64,000 nt of DNA from an uncultured Parabacteroides sp. (GCA_900552465.1 URZO01000003.1:54275-118274); one strand, 5' to 3'. Shown: positions 49,461-58,150, counted from the stretch's first letter. Numbers and translations: made by a program. The notes: a model not told the origin generated them from the sequence alone.

Positions 49461-49570
49461 TGGCACAGCTCTGCCACCCTAATGGCAAATGTTTGCCATC
49501 GGCATGGCAAGGTCTTGCCAATAGGGTGGCAAAGTTTTGCCAAAAGGATGGCAAAGGGTTGGCAAAAAGG
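49461..49570. repeat. Tandem 22-bp dyad array (TGGCAA/TTGCCA arms), five units
   Basis: Five contiguous units of exactly 22 bp start at 49461, 49483, 49505, 49527 and 49549. The unit is TGGCAA-(4)-TTGCCA plus six variable bases. A half-unit precedes from 49450. The fifth unit is decayed on its right arm. It lies in the 318-base gene-free divergent gap between dnaX and the FtsB-like gene, outside both promoters. It shares arms with the array at 24476. Confidence 0.88.
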
Positions 49571-49643
49571 TAACAGGAAGTCGTCATTCTAATTAGAAAT
49601 GTTTAAAGTCTAATAAACTTCTCGGAAATTTAGGCTTTTTATG

Positions 49644-49651
49644 TACCTTTG
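49644..49651 (+). promoter_or_regulatory. -7 promoter box for the FtsB-like gene
   Basis: TACCTTTG lies 18 bases before the ATG at 49669, predicting a very short leader. Confidence 0.55.
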
Positions 49652-49668
49652 CCCAAAACGGAGTTCCG

Positions 49669-49974
49669 ATGTCACGCATAAAAGACTTTTATAATAAGTA
49701 TTTATCCCGAATCAATGCCTACTGGCTGATAACGATTCTGTTTCTTGCCCTGACTTTTACGATGGGTGACAGTAGCCTGTATAAACGCTATACCTATGAC
49801 GAAAGGATTCGCAGCCTGGAAAAAGAGATTAAGCATTATCAGAAAGAGATCGAGGTCAACAGCAAGAAGCTGAACGATCTGCATACCGACAAGGAAGGGC
49901 TCGAGCGTTTTGCCCGTGAAGAATATTATATGAAGAAGCCAAACGAAGATGTCTATATTATCAAGAAAAAGTAA
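49669..49974 (+). CDS. FtsB/DivIC-like septum formation initiator
   Basis: The 101-residue protein has a short cytoplasmic start, one membrane helix (AYWLITILFLALTFTM, about 17-32) and a coiled coil (RIRSLEKEIKHYQKEIEV) ending in the DivIC-like region LERFAREEYYMKKPNEDVYII. These are the features of the FtsB/DivIC divisome subunit that bridges FtsL and FtsQ in the periplasm. A small membrane protein gene begins on the very next base after its stop. Confidence 0.9.
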   Translation: MSRIKDFYNKYLSRINAYWLITILFLALTFTMGDSSLYKRYTYDERIRSLEKEIKHYQKEIEVNSKKLNDLHTDKEGLERFAREEYYMKKPNEDVYIIKKK

Positions 49975-50301
49975 ATGAACGAAAAAGCAAGAACAATCGT
50001 TTTCAATATCTCCGCCCTCCTGTTGCTCGCCGGAGCGGGATTATATCTGGCATTGCCGGTCGTCGCGCCTTATCTGTTTGCCGTAGGTGCAGCAGGGATC
50101 GCAGTCAGCTACCTGACTACGCCGACCAAAGAGATGGATTTCCGCAGGCGCAGGCTGCACCGTTATAATATCTTTGCCGGACTGTTGTGCATATTTGCCT
50201 CCGCTCTGATGTTCAGCGGACGGAAAGAATGGGTAATCTGCCTGACTATTTCTGCGCTGCTTCAACTGTACACAGCGTTTGTCGCCCCTAAAAAAGAGTA
50301 A
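49975..50301 (+). CDS. Small four-helix membrane protein
   Basis: The 108-residue protein is mostly hydrophobic with about four predicted membrane helices (LLLLAGAGLYLALPV, YLFAVGAAGIAVSYL, IFAGLLCIFASALMFSG, ICLTISALLQLYTAFVAP). It starts with the base right after the FtsB-like stop codon, so the two genes are almost certainly co-translated. The function is unknown; a role in envelope or division is suggested only by the neighbour. Confidence 0.8.
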   Translation: MNEKARTIVFNISALLLLAGAGLYLALPVVAPYLFAVGAAGIAVSYLTTPTKEMDFRRRRLHRYNIFAGLLCIFASALMFSGRKEWVICLTISALLQLYTAFVAPKKE

Positions 50302-50406
50302 CGGTTTCTCCTTCCGGAAAAAGGGAGATTGCGCCGGAAAAATACCTACTTATAGTTACAGAGACCCGTAAAATTACCTAAAACCCGCGATTGATGCGCT
50401 TCCCTT

Positions 50407-50455
50407 TTATAAAGACCTTTGCATCGTTTTATTAACGATACTAAACTCTTTATAA
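50407..50455 (+). other. Nested inverted repeats in the xusA leader
   Basis: TTATAAAG (50407-50414) pairs with CTTTATAA (50448-50455), and inside this ATCGTT-ttatt-AACGAT (50423-50439) forms a small hairpin. The outer arm ends one base before the TTG start of the receptor gene, so the structure could hide or expose the start. Confidence 0.45.
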
Positions 50456-50456
50456 A

Positions 50457-52835
50457 TTGAAAGCAACGATTCTTAAGATTTCCTTTTTATTCATATTCTC
50501 GCTGTCAGCGATATCAGTCCATTCACAGGACAGGGCGATGGTTTCCGGTAAAATCGTATCGACAGGAAAAGAGATTGTAGATTTTGCTACCGTCTACCTG
50601 AAAGGTACCACCTACGGAGTCACGACAAACGAACAGGGCATTTACCACCTGAAAGCGCCTGCCGGTAACTATACATTAGTTATATCTGCCATCGGATATG
50701 AGACGGTGGAGAAAAAAATAACGCTCATCAAGGGTGAAAGAGTAAAACAAAACATCACAATCGCACCCAAGACAGAGGAGCTGGAAGAAGTCGTCGTCGT
50801 CTCAAACGGGATCAGCCGCCTGAAACGCTCAGCCTTCAATGCAGTGGCACTCGACACCAAAGAACTGCAAAACTCCACCCGGAGTCTGAGTGACGCACTG
50901 GCTAAGGCGCCGGGGATGAAAGTGCGCGAATCGGGCGGTGTCGGTTCGGACACACAGCTTACGCTGGATGGTTTCAGCGGTAAGCACGTCAAAATCTTTA
51001 TCGACGGCGTGCCGCAGGAGGGCGTGGGAAGCTCTTTCGGGCTGAACAATATTCCTGTAAACTTTGCCGAACGCATCGAAGTATATAAAGGAGTTGTCCC
51101 GGTTGGTTTCGGGACGGACGCTATCGGAGGTGTCATCAATATCATCACCAAGAAGAAGCGGGACCGGTGGTTTCTGGACGCCTCCTACTCATACGGCTCG
51201 TTCAACACACATAAATCATACGTGAACTTCGGACAAACATTCAAAAACGGTTTCACCTACGAGATCAATGCTTTCCAGAACTATTCGGACAACGACTACT
51301 ACGTAAACGCACCGGTCGAAAACTTTGAGACGGGAAGCATCGACAGGAGCAAGAAAGAACGTGTAAAGCGGTTCAACGACACGTACCACAACGAGGCTGT
51401 TATTGGCAAGTTGGGTATCGTGGACAAGGAATGGGCGGACCGGCTGCTGTTCGGCTTCACCTATTCGAATATGTATCAGGAGATACAGACCGGCGTACGC
51501 CAAGAGATCGTGTACGGCCGGAAACACCGCAAAGGCCATTCGCTGATGCCGTCATTGGAATACGGCAAGCGCGACCTGTTCACCAAAGGGTTGGACATGG
51601 TGTTGACAGCCAACTATAACAAGAACCTGACGACAAATGTGGACACCTCCTCCTACGAATACAATTGGCGTGGAGAAAAACACCTAATGAACTCGGCCGG
51701 AGAACAGTCCAGGCAGTATTCGCGGGCAGACAATAACAACTGGAACGGGACAATGACCCTCAATTACCGGATCGGCAGGATGCACACGTTCACCTTCAAT
51801 CACGTGCTGAACGCTTTCCACCGTTCCAACACTTCCCTGCTGGCGGCCGAAGAGATGAAGAGTGCCATTGCCAAAGAAACCCGAAAGAATATCTCCGGTT
51901 TATCTTACCGGTTGATACCGTCCGAACACTGGAACATCTCCGCATTCGGGAAATATTACAACCAGTTTGTAGCCGGGCCGATGGCGACCTCTTCCGCACA
52001 GGATGAATATATCCGGAACAGCCGTACCGTCAACTCATTCGGATACGGAGCAGCCGGAACTTATTTCATCCTGACCGGCCTGCAGGCAAAACTGTCTTAC
52101 GAGAAGGCTTATCGCCTGCCGACCATTGAAGAGATGTTCGGCGACGAAGACCTGGAGATGGGCGAGTTAGGCATCAGGCCGGAGAACAGCGACAACGTAA
52201 ACCTCAACCTGAGCTACAACAAAACATTCGGCAAGCACACCCTCTATGTGGAAGGAGGCGTCGTTTACCGCAACACAAAAGATTATATCCAGCGCAACAT
52301 CACAGACCTGAGCGGTGGCAAACAGGCCGCCACTTATATCAACTATGGCAAGGTGGAGACCAAAGGCTTCAACCTCTCCCTCCGTTACAACTTTGCGAAC
52401 TGGGTGAGCGTCGGCGGTAACTTTACCCAGATGGACGTGCGCGACAGGATGAAGACCTCCATTTCCAGCAGTGCCGAAAACCTGGCCTACGGAGAACGGA
52501 TGCCGAACCTGCCGTACCGTTTTGCAGATTCGGATGTATCGTTCTATTGGCGCAACCTCTGGAAAAAGGGCAACGTGCTGACCGTTACGTATGACAACCA
52601 GTACCTGCACAGTTTCACTTACTATTCATCCGTTATCGGAGCACAGAATAACGACTATGTGGTTCCTGACCAGTTTTCTCATAATCTGTCTCTTTCTTAC
52701 AGCCTTCAGAACGGGCGGTACAATGTTTCATTGGAGTGCCGCAACTTTACAAATGAAGACCTGTACGACAACTTCAGCTTGCAGCGAGCCGGACGTGCCT
52801 TCTACGGCAAAGTAAGGGTTTACTTCGGAAATTAA
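50457..52835 (+). CDS. xusA: TonB-dependent receptor, XusA-like
   Basis: The 792-residue outer-membrane receptor starts at TTG, the only start that precedes the signal peptide (KISFLFIFSLSAISVHSQ); an in-frame stop lies 5 codons upstream. It has a carboxypeptidase-like N-terminal domain (ATVYLKGTTYGVTTNEQG), a plug (LSDALAKAPGMKVRESGGVG, VPQEGVGSS) and a 22-strand-like barrel. It is followed by a DUF4374 lipoprotein and a PepSY-helix membrane protein. This trio is the order of XusA-XusB-XusC of Bacteroides thetaiotaomicron, a system for siderophores made by other bacteria. Iron-regulated expression is likely but not shown by a known box. Confidence 0.9.
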   Translation: MKATILKISFLFIFSLSAISVHSQDRAMVSGKIVSTGKEIVDFATVYLKGTTYGVTTNEQGIYHLKAPAGNYTLVISAIGYETVEKKITLIKGERVKQNITIAPKTEELEEVVVVSNGISRLKRSAFNAVALDTKELQNSTRSLSDALAKAPGMKVRESGGVGSDTQLTLDGFSGKHVKIFIDGVPQEGVGSSFGLNNIPVNFAERIEVYKGVVPVGFGTDAIGGVINIITKKKRDRWFLDASYSYGSFNTHKSYVNFGQTFKNGFTYEINAFQNYSDNDYYVNAPVENFETGSIDRSKKERVKRFNDTYHNEAVIGKLGIVDKEWADRLLFGFTYSNMYQEIQTGVRQEIVYGRKHRKGHSLMPSLEYGKRDLFTKGLDMVLTANYNKNLTTNVDTSSYEYNWRGEKHLMNSAGEQSRQYSRADNNNWNGTMTLNYRIGRMHTFTFNHVLNAFHRSNTSLLAAEEMKSAIAKETRKNISGLSYRLIPSEHWNISAFGKYYNQFVAGPMATSSAQDEYIRNSRTVNSFGYGAAGTYFILTGLQAKLSYEKAYRLPTIEEMFGDEDLEMGELGIRPENSDNVNLNLSYNKTFGKHTLYVEGGVVYRNTKDYIQRNITDLSGGKQAATYINYGKVETKGFNLSLRYNFANWVSVGGNFTQMDVRDRMKTSISSSAENLAYGERMPNLPYRFADSDVSFYWRNLWKKGNVLTVTYDNQYLHSFTYYSSVIGAQNNDYVVPDQFSHNLSLSYSLQNGRYNVSLECRNFTNEDLYDNFSLQRAGRAFYGKVRVYFGN

Positions 52836-52877
52836 TTCACTATCACAATTACTAAATATAAATACATTTATCACAAG

Positions 52878-54278
52878 ATGAAAAAGAATTATTTACTCAT
52901 CGGCCTTGCCTCTGCCCTGTTGGCAGGTGGCATGTTTACTTCCTGTAGCGACAACGAGATTCCGGCACCAAACCCGGAACCCGGAACCGGCGATGCACAA
53001 AGTACATTCATAATCCCGGCATCCGTTACCGCATCCGGCAATACGACCAACGTGCTGCTGACAACCAGAAGCATAGACGAAGGTACTATAACGACCCAAA
53101 ACAACGGTCTTGTCAATGACGGCGCCACCCAATGGGTGTTCTACAAAGACCAATACCTGTATGGTTTGACTTATAACCAGGGTAACGCCGGCGACACCCG
53201 TTCGTATGTCCTGAATGCAGACGGCAAACTGGAGACACGCTCACAGAGCTATAAGGTGAAAAGGTTCACGACCTACGGCATTTACAACAAGTATATCATG
53301 ACCCTTTCATCGGGCGACGGCCCCACGGAATGGGCGGATGAAAACGGTTACGTGCCCCAGTCGTTCCTGGTTTCATGCCTGGACGTGGCAGCAGAGACGA
53401 AGAAAGACAACGATACAAAGGACAAAAACTATCTGTCCGAGAACTTCCTGGGCAACGGCGAGTATGTGACACTGGCCGGTATCCTCGAACATAACAGCAA
53501 GATTTACAGCGTGGCAGTCCCGATGGGCTTGAGTCAGTACGGGACGAAAGACGGAAACGGGAAATGGATCCTGCCGGGCAACGAAGACCTGGTTAAGACC
53601 GAATCCGGAGGTTCAAACAGCAGCGCCTACGAAAAAGACGAATTGTTGTGGACACAATATCCCGATTCCTGCTGGGTGGCAATATTCAACGACGAGACAT
53701 TCGCTACAAAGAAGATCATCAAGACCGATAAAATCAGCTATGCCTGCGGACGCTTCAAGTCGCAATACTACCAGATGATCTGGGCGGCGGACAATGGCGA
53801 CGTTTACGTCTTCTCTCCCTCCTACGCCAAGACGATGAGCGATCCGCGCCAGCAGACCAAGCTACCGGCCGGTGTAGTCCGTATTCCGAGCGGAAGCGAA
53901 GACTTCGACGATTATTATTGCAATATCGAAGAGCAAAGCAACGGAAACTCCTTCCTCCGTAGCTGGCATATCACGGAAGATTACTTCCTCTTGCTGATGT
54001 ACGACCGTCCTTTCAGCGAAACCGGTTACACGGCAAACCAGTTGGCAGTATTCAAAGCCGGCGACAAAAAGCTGACCTACGTCACCGGCCTTCCTTCGGC
54101 AGACCTGATCTCTGGTTTCGGCAGCACACCGCATATCGAGAATGGCAATGCCTACATCGCAGTGACCCTGACCGACGGAGACCCGGCTATCTATAAAATC
54201 AATCCGGCAAGCGCCAGCGCCACAAAGGGTGTAACGGTAAAAGCTACTCAAATATCCGGTATCGGTAAGCTGAAATGA
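52878..54278 (+). CDS. xusB: DUF4374 surface lipoprotein, XusB-like
   Basis: The 466-residue protein has a lipobox ending at Cys23 (GGMFTSC) and a DUF4374 domain of repeating beta segments, compatible with a propeller. In Bacteroides the XusB protein of this family is a surface lipoprotein that binds ferric siderophores and hands them to XusA. I assign it by domain type and operon order; the siderophore range is unknown. Its last four bases (ATGA) overlap the start of xusC, showing coupling. Confidence 0.87.
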   Translation: MKKNYLLIGLASALLAGGMFTSCSDNEIPAPNPEPGTGDAQSTFIIPASVTASGNTTNVLLTTRSIDEGTITTQNNGLVNDGATQWVFYKDQYLYGLTYNQGNAGDTRSYVLNADGKLETRSQSYKVKRFTTYGIYNKYIMTLSSGDGPTEWADENGYVPQSFLVSCLDVAAETKKDNDTKDKNYLSENFLGNGEYVTLAGILEHNSKIYSVAVPMGLSQYGTKDGNGKWILPGNEDLVKTESGGSNSSAYEKDELLWTQYPDSCWVAIFNDETFATKKIIKTDKISYACGRFKSQYYQMIWAADNGDVYVFSPSYAKTMSDPRQQTKLPAGVVRIPSGSEDFDDYYCNIEEQSNGNSFLRSWHITEDYFLLLMYDRPFSETGYTANQLAVFKAGDKKLTYVTGLPSADLISGFGSTPHIENGNAYIAVTLTDGDPAIYKINPASASATKGVTVKATQISGIGKLK

Positions 54279-55420
54279 AAAAGATCTTTGCAAAAATACA
54301 TCTCTGGTTATCGATTCCTTTCGGTATCATCATTGCGATTGTCTGCCTGACAGGGGCAATCCTGGTATTTGAGACGGAGATACTGGAGCTCTGCCATCCC
54401 TCCCGTTATTTCGTAAAGGAGGTTAAAGGAGAACCGCTCTCGCCGGCTGCATTAATGGATGCAGCCCGGCAACAGTTGCCCGACTCCATCAAGATAACCG
54501 GCATACGGGTTTCCGCCGACCCTGGACGGACCTACCAACTGGTCTTACCCGGAAAAAAAGCGGCTTGCTTTATCGATCCTTATACAGGGGAAGTTACCGG
54601 GATAGATGACGGTAAAGGATTTTTCATGAGCATGATGCGCCTTCACCGTTGGTTGCTCGACGAATACAAACGGGACGGCAGCTTTGCCTGGGGAAAAGCT
54701 ATTGTCGGCTATTCGACACTGGTGCTGGCAATCATCATTATCAGCGGGCTTGTCATCTGGTATCCGCGAAACAGGAAAGTATTGAAGAACCGGCTGAAAA
54801 TAAAGACGAAAGCGGGTTGGTCCCGCTTCTTTTACGATCTGCACGTCTCTGGTGGTTTTTATGCAGCCTTGCTCCTGCTTGCGCTCTCGCTGACCGGTTT
54901 GACCTGGTCGTTCGGCTGGTATCGCGACGCGTTCTATACCGTATTCGGCGTCAGTACAAAGCAGACACAGACGCACACGCACGCACCGGCTCCTTCTGCA
55001 TCTAAAGAAACTACCGCTCGTAAACAGCAGAAAAAGAAAACGGATTATCTCCAATGGGGTAAAGTCTTATCAAACTTGCAAAACCGTTATCCGGCATACA
55101 AATCGATCACGATTCAAGACGGTTCGGCAACGGTCTCTACCGCCAATTATGGAAATACAAGGGGAAGCGACCGCTATTCATTCGACCCGGCAACCGGAAA
55201 GATCATCGAAGTCCAACTATACAAGGATCTTCCTAAATCCGGAAAGATAAGAGGCTGGATCTATTCCATTCATGCCGGAACATGGGGAGGCATGGCGACC
55301 CGGATAATAAGCTGTCTGGTCTCATTCCTCGGTGCAGTCTTTGCCATAACGGGTTACTATTTCTGGATCAAAAAGAAAGTCAGGAAGAGAATGCCCAAAG
55401 TACCCCGTTCCCGCGCTTGA
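54275..55420 (+). CDS. xusC: PepSY-associated TM helix protein, XusC-like
   Basis: The 381-residue inner-membrane protein has four main membrane helices (about residues 10-35, 143-165, 195-215 and 345-370) with periplasmic PepSY-like stretches between them, the usual PepSY_TM architecture. His residues occur in MRLHRWLL, LHVSGGFYA and IHAGTWGG. XusC is proposed to reduce or process the iron chelate at the inner membrane; that is an inference from the family. The start ATG overlaps the xusB stop by four bases. The C-terminus RSRA overlaps a GC-rich hairpin (55410-55426). Confidence 0.87.
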   Translation: MKKIFAKIHLWLSIPFGIIIAIVCLTGAILVFETEILELCHPSRYFVKEVKGEPLSPAALMDAARQQLPDSIKITGIRVSADPGRTYQLVLPGKKAACFIDPYTGEVTGIDDGKGFFMSMMRLHRWLLDEYKRDGSFAWGKAIVGYSTLVLAIIIISGLVIWYPRNRKVLKNRLKIKTKAGWSRFFYDLHVSGGFYAALLLLALSLTGLTWSFGWYRDAFYTVFGVSTKQTQTHTHAPAPSASKETTARKQQKKKTDYLQWGKVLSNLQNRYPAYKSITIQDGSATVSTANYGNTRGSDRYSFDPATGKIIEVQLYKDLPKSGKIRGWIYSIHAGTWGGMATRIISCLVSFLGAVFAITGYYFWIKKKVRKRMPKVPRSRA

Positions 55421-55426
55421 CGCGGG
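55410..55426 (+). repeat. GC-rich palindrome spanning the xusC stop codon
   Basis: CCCGCG-CTTGA-CGCGGG forms a 6-bp stem with a 5-base loop that contains the TGA stop codon. I recall similar CCCGCG...CGCGGG palindromes as dispersed short repeats in Bacteroidetes, but could not check copy number here. Confidence 0.5.
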
Positions 55427-55436
55427 GACAAGAATA

Positions 55437-55474
55437 AAAAAAGCCCGGAGTCGCTTCTAACTCCGGGCTTTTTT
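55437..55474 (+). terminator. Terminator after xusABC
   Basis: AAAAAAGCCCGGAG pairs perfectly with CTCCGGGCTTTTTT around a 10-base loop. It ends the Xus operon and may also serve the converging ompH gene. Confidence 0.9.
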
Positions 55475-55506
55475 GTTTCGGGCTTTTAATGCTCCTTTTA
55501 TATCTT

Positions 55507-56112
55507 TTACTTGGCGGAAGAATAATTCTTATTCAACACTTCAAGAAATTCAGCAGTGATATCATACGCGTGGTTTGCCAACAAAATATTGTCACCCATT
55601 GTATTGCTGAAAATAATCTGGTAACCTTTTGTCTTATTGAAAGCTTCCAACTGTACAACGATCGTATCACGAAGCTGTCCGTTCAATTCCATCTGTTTAG
55701 TTGCCAGTTCCTGTTCTTTCTTTGTTGCATAATCCTGAAGTTCCTGTTGCTTTTTCTGCAAACGGTTACCTTCCTGCTGGGCTCTTTCCTGAGTCAGGAA
55801 AGCATTTGCTTCATATTTACGCTGAAAATCCGTCAATTCCGTTCGTAAAGCGTTTGATCTCTGGGTCATATCTAAACGATAATCCTCCTGCATCTTAAGG
55901 ACGCGTTCATTCAGATCTTTCGAATAATTATAATTCGCCAAAAGAGAATCAACATTCACATAAGCTACAGGAAGCAGATTTGTTGTAGAATCTCCCTCCG
56001 TTGTGAAAGCAGGAGTTACTGTGGATTCTTTTTTACCGGAAAACTGCATAACGAACAAAATTATGACAGCCACCGCGAGCACACCATTAATTACGTAGTT
56101 AATGTTCTTCAT
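55507..56112 (-). CDS. OmpH/Skp-like periplasmic chaperone
   Basis: The 201-residue protein has an N-terminal membrane anchor or signal (VINGVLAVAVIILFVMQF) followed by a coiled-coil arm (LQKKQQELQDYATKKEQELATKQMEL-type heptads) and a hydrophobic end (YQIIFSNTMGDNILLANHAYDIT), the Skp/OmpH pattern. Skp binds unfolded outer-membrane proteins in the periplasm. Unlike the E. coli form it seems to keep an uncleaved N-terminal anchor. A small membrane gene lies just upstream on the same strand, 27 bases away. Confidence 0.88.
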   Translation of the reverse strand: MKNINYVINGVLAVAVIILFVMQFSGKKESTVTPAFTTEGDSTTNLLPVAYVNVDSLLANYNYSKDLNERVLKMQEDYRLDMTQRSNALRTELTDFQRKYEANAFLTQERAQQEGNRLQKKQQELQDYATKKEQELATKQMELNGQLRDTIVVQLEAFNKTKGYQIIFSNTMGDNILLANHAYDITAEFLEVLNKNYSSAK

Positions 56113-56139
56113 AAAGTGTAAATTAAATCTTTATTTATT

Positions 56140-56358
56140 TTATTCTTCTATTTCTCTTATCTTATCATATAGATTCTTCTGCATGCTATCCCGCCTATGC
56201 TGGGTCTTAGCACAACATATACCCTTCTCCCTTAGTGCCGCGTTACCTTCGATATGTGTATTGGGAAATCTTCCTCCTTTTTTAAAAAGGACTTTTACAC
56301 TGAGCAACACAACACAAATAACAAGAATTATGACCGTAATCAATAACGTTGAAAGCAT
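56140..56358 (-). CDS. Small single-pass membrane protein
   Basis: The 72-residue protein has one N-terminal membrane helix (LLITVIILVICVVLLSVKVLF, shown here as one segment of about 21) and a charged cytoplasmic tail with KGGRFPNTHIEGN and paired Cys residues (GICCAK). I do not recognise a named family with certainty, but its promoter box TATATTTG (minus strand, 56379-56386) and tight position before the Skp-like gene support a real gene, probably co-transcribed with it. Confidence 0.75.
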   Translation of the reverse strand: MLSTLLITVIILVICVVLLSVKVLFKKGGRFPNTHIEGNAALREKGICCAKTQHRRDSMQKNLYDKIREIEE

Positions 56359-56378
56359 TTTCTCTATATTTGTGGACG

Positions 56379-56386
56379 CAAATATA
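56379..56386 (-). promoter_or_regulatory. -7 promoter box for the small membrane protein and Skp-like genes
   Basis: Minus-strand TATATTTG lies 21 bases before the ATG at 56358. Confidence 0.55.
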
Positions 56387-56505
56387 AGAGTTTAAGTGAT
56401 TGGAAAGTATGTTTTTGGTATTTAATTGTACTTTTTTTCATACCGAACTCTGCTTATAGCGGTATTATTAACTATAGAGTAGCATCTATAATATATTGTA
56501 ACATT

Positions 56506-57963
56506 ATGAAGATTACTGATTTAAAGCCTGAGATCGTCTGGAAGTTCTTCCACCAAGTAACACAAGTGCCCCGTCCTTCAAAGAAGGAAGGAAAAATGAT
56601 CGAATTTCTCGAATCATTCGCCAAACAGTATAAAATAGCGATCAAGAAAGATGCCGTAGGCAATATCCTGATGTCAAAACCGGCAACCCCCGGAAAAGAA
56701 AGCCTGCCGACAGTAGTCCTGCAGTCACACATGGATATGGTATGCGAAAAAAATAACGGGACCGCCCACGATTTCGACAACGATCCGATCGAAACAATCG
56801 TCGACGGCGATTGGCTGCGCGCCAACGGGACGACGTTGGGAGCCGACAATGGTATCGGTGTCGCTGCCGAGCTTGCCATCCTTGCCTCCGACGATATCGA
56901 ACACGGCCCGATCGAATGTCTCTTCACGGTTGACGAAGAAACCGGGCTGACCGGAGCAAAAGCCCTCGAAAAAGGCTTTATGACAGGTGACATCCTGCTG
57001 AACCTCGACAGTGAGGACGAAGGTGAAATCTTTATGGGTTGTGCCGGAGGGAAAGACACGCAAGCGGTCTTCCATTACGAATCGCAACCGACAAATCCGA
57101 ACATGCAGTATTTCATCATCGACGTGAAAGGTTTGAACGGCGGACATTCCGGCGGTGAAATCCACAAAGGATTAGGGAATGCCAACAAAATCCTGGTGCG
57201 CTACCTGTATCTGTTAGGCGCACAGGTCGATTTCACGCTCTGCTCCATCAGCGGAGGCAACCTGCGTAACGCGATTGCCCGTGAAGCACATGCCGTAATC
57301 GGCCTGTCTTCCAATGATAAAGAGACGGCACGCGTCCTGCTCAACCACTATACGGCAGACATCGAAAACGAGCTGAAGCATGTAGACCCGAATGTCCGCA
57401 TTTCCATGGAATCGACCGAACAACCGGAGAAATGCATCAGCAACGCATGGAAAGACAAATTGATCTGGGCTTTGCACGCCTGCCCGCACGGCGTAATCGG
57501 CATGAGCCATGATATCGAAGGATTGGTTGAGACTTCGACCAACCTGGCTTCCGTCAAGATGGGACCGGACGATACGATTATCGTAGGCACAAGCCAACGC
57601 AGTTCGATTGAATCCTGCAAGAACATGATCGCCAATCAGGTTGCATCCGTATTCAAACTGGCAGATGCAGTGGTTACTCACGGCGACGGCTATCCCGGAT
57701 GGGCGCCTAACCCGGACTCGAAGATACTGAAAGTTGCCCAGGAAACTTACAAACGCCTGTTCAACAAAGAGGCAAAGATAATGGCGATCCATGCGGGATT
57801 GGAATGCGGCCTGTTCCTTGAAAAATACCCGAATCTGGATATGATTTCATTCGGCCCGACACTTCGTGACGTGCATTCGCCCAACGAACGCATACAGATC
57901 GATACCGTCGGCTTGTGGTGGTCTCACCTGCTCGAATTATTAAAGAGCATCCCTGCAAAATAA
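56506..57963 (+). CDS. pepD: Aminoacyl-histidine dipeptidase (PepD/M20 family)
   Basis: The 485-residue metallopeptidase matches PepD length. Metal ligands are visible in QSHMDMVCEK (His and Asp), GADNGIGVAA, TVDEETGLTGA (catalytic and ligand Glu) and LNLDSEDEGEI. It splits dipeptides such as carnosine-like Xaa-His in the cytoplasm. It has a dimerisation domain in the middle (from about 205 to 385). Transcribed alone, followed by a T-rich terminator hairpin. Confidence 0.94.
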   Translation: MKITDLKPEIVWKFFHQVTQVPRPSKKEGKMIEFLESFAKQYKIAIKKDAVGNILMSKPATPGKESLPTVVLQSHMDMVCEKNNGTAHDFDNDPIETIVDGDWLRANGTTLGADNGIGVAAELAILASDDIEHGPIECLFTVDEETGLTGAKALEKGFMTGDILLNLDSEDEGEIFMGCAGGKDTQAVFHYESQPTNPNMQYFIIDVKGLNGGHSGGEIHKGLGNANKILVRYLYLLGAQVDFTLCSISGGNLRNAIAREAHAVIGLSSNDKETARVLLNHYTADIENELKHVDPNVRISMESTEQPEKCISNAWKDKLIWALHACPHGVIGMSHDIEGLVETSTNLASVKMGPDDTIIVGTSQRSSIESCKNMIANQVASVFKLADAVVTHGDGYPGWAPNPDSKILKVAQETYKRLFNKEAKIMAIHAGLECGLFLEKYPNLDMISFGPTLRDVHSPNERIQIDTVGLWWSHLLELLKSIPAK

Positions 57964-57983
57964 AACGGTATATTTTCCGTTAT

Positions 57984-58024
57984 AAAAAGAGGATTAACAT
58001 TTCACGGATGTTTTTCCTCTTTTT
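57984..58024 (+). terminator. Terminator after pepD
   Basis: AAAAAGAGGA pairs with TCCTCTTTTT; the loop can extend the stem further (ACAT/ATGT). The T run follows at once. Confidence 0.8.
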
Positions 58025-58064
58025 TTATGTTAAGACGTGAAAACTTATTTATACTAAATTTGTT

Positions 58065-58072
58065 TTCATAAA
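58065..58072 (+). promoter_or_regulatory. -7 promoter box for the beta-helix lipoprotein gene
   Basis: TAAATTTG lies 79 bases before the ATG at 58151. The same promoter probably covers the EEP gene at 59633. Confidence 0.45.
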
Positions 58073-58150
58073 ACATAATATGACAATCAGGCAATATTCC
58101 AATGCCCGGAAGATGAATTGGTGTATTGCTACATTATTAAAACGAATGAA

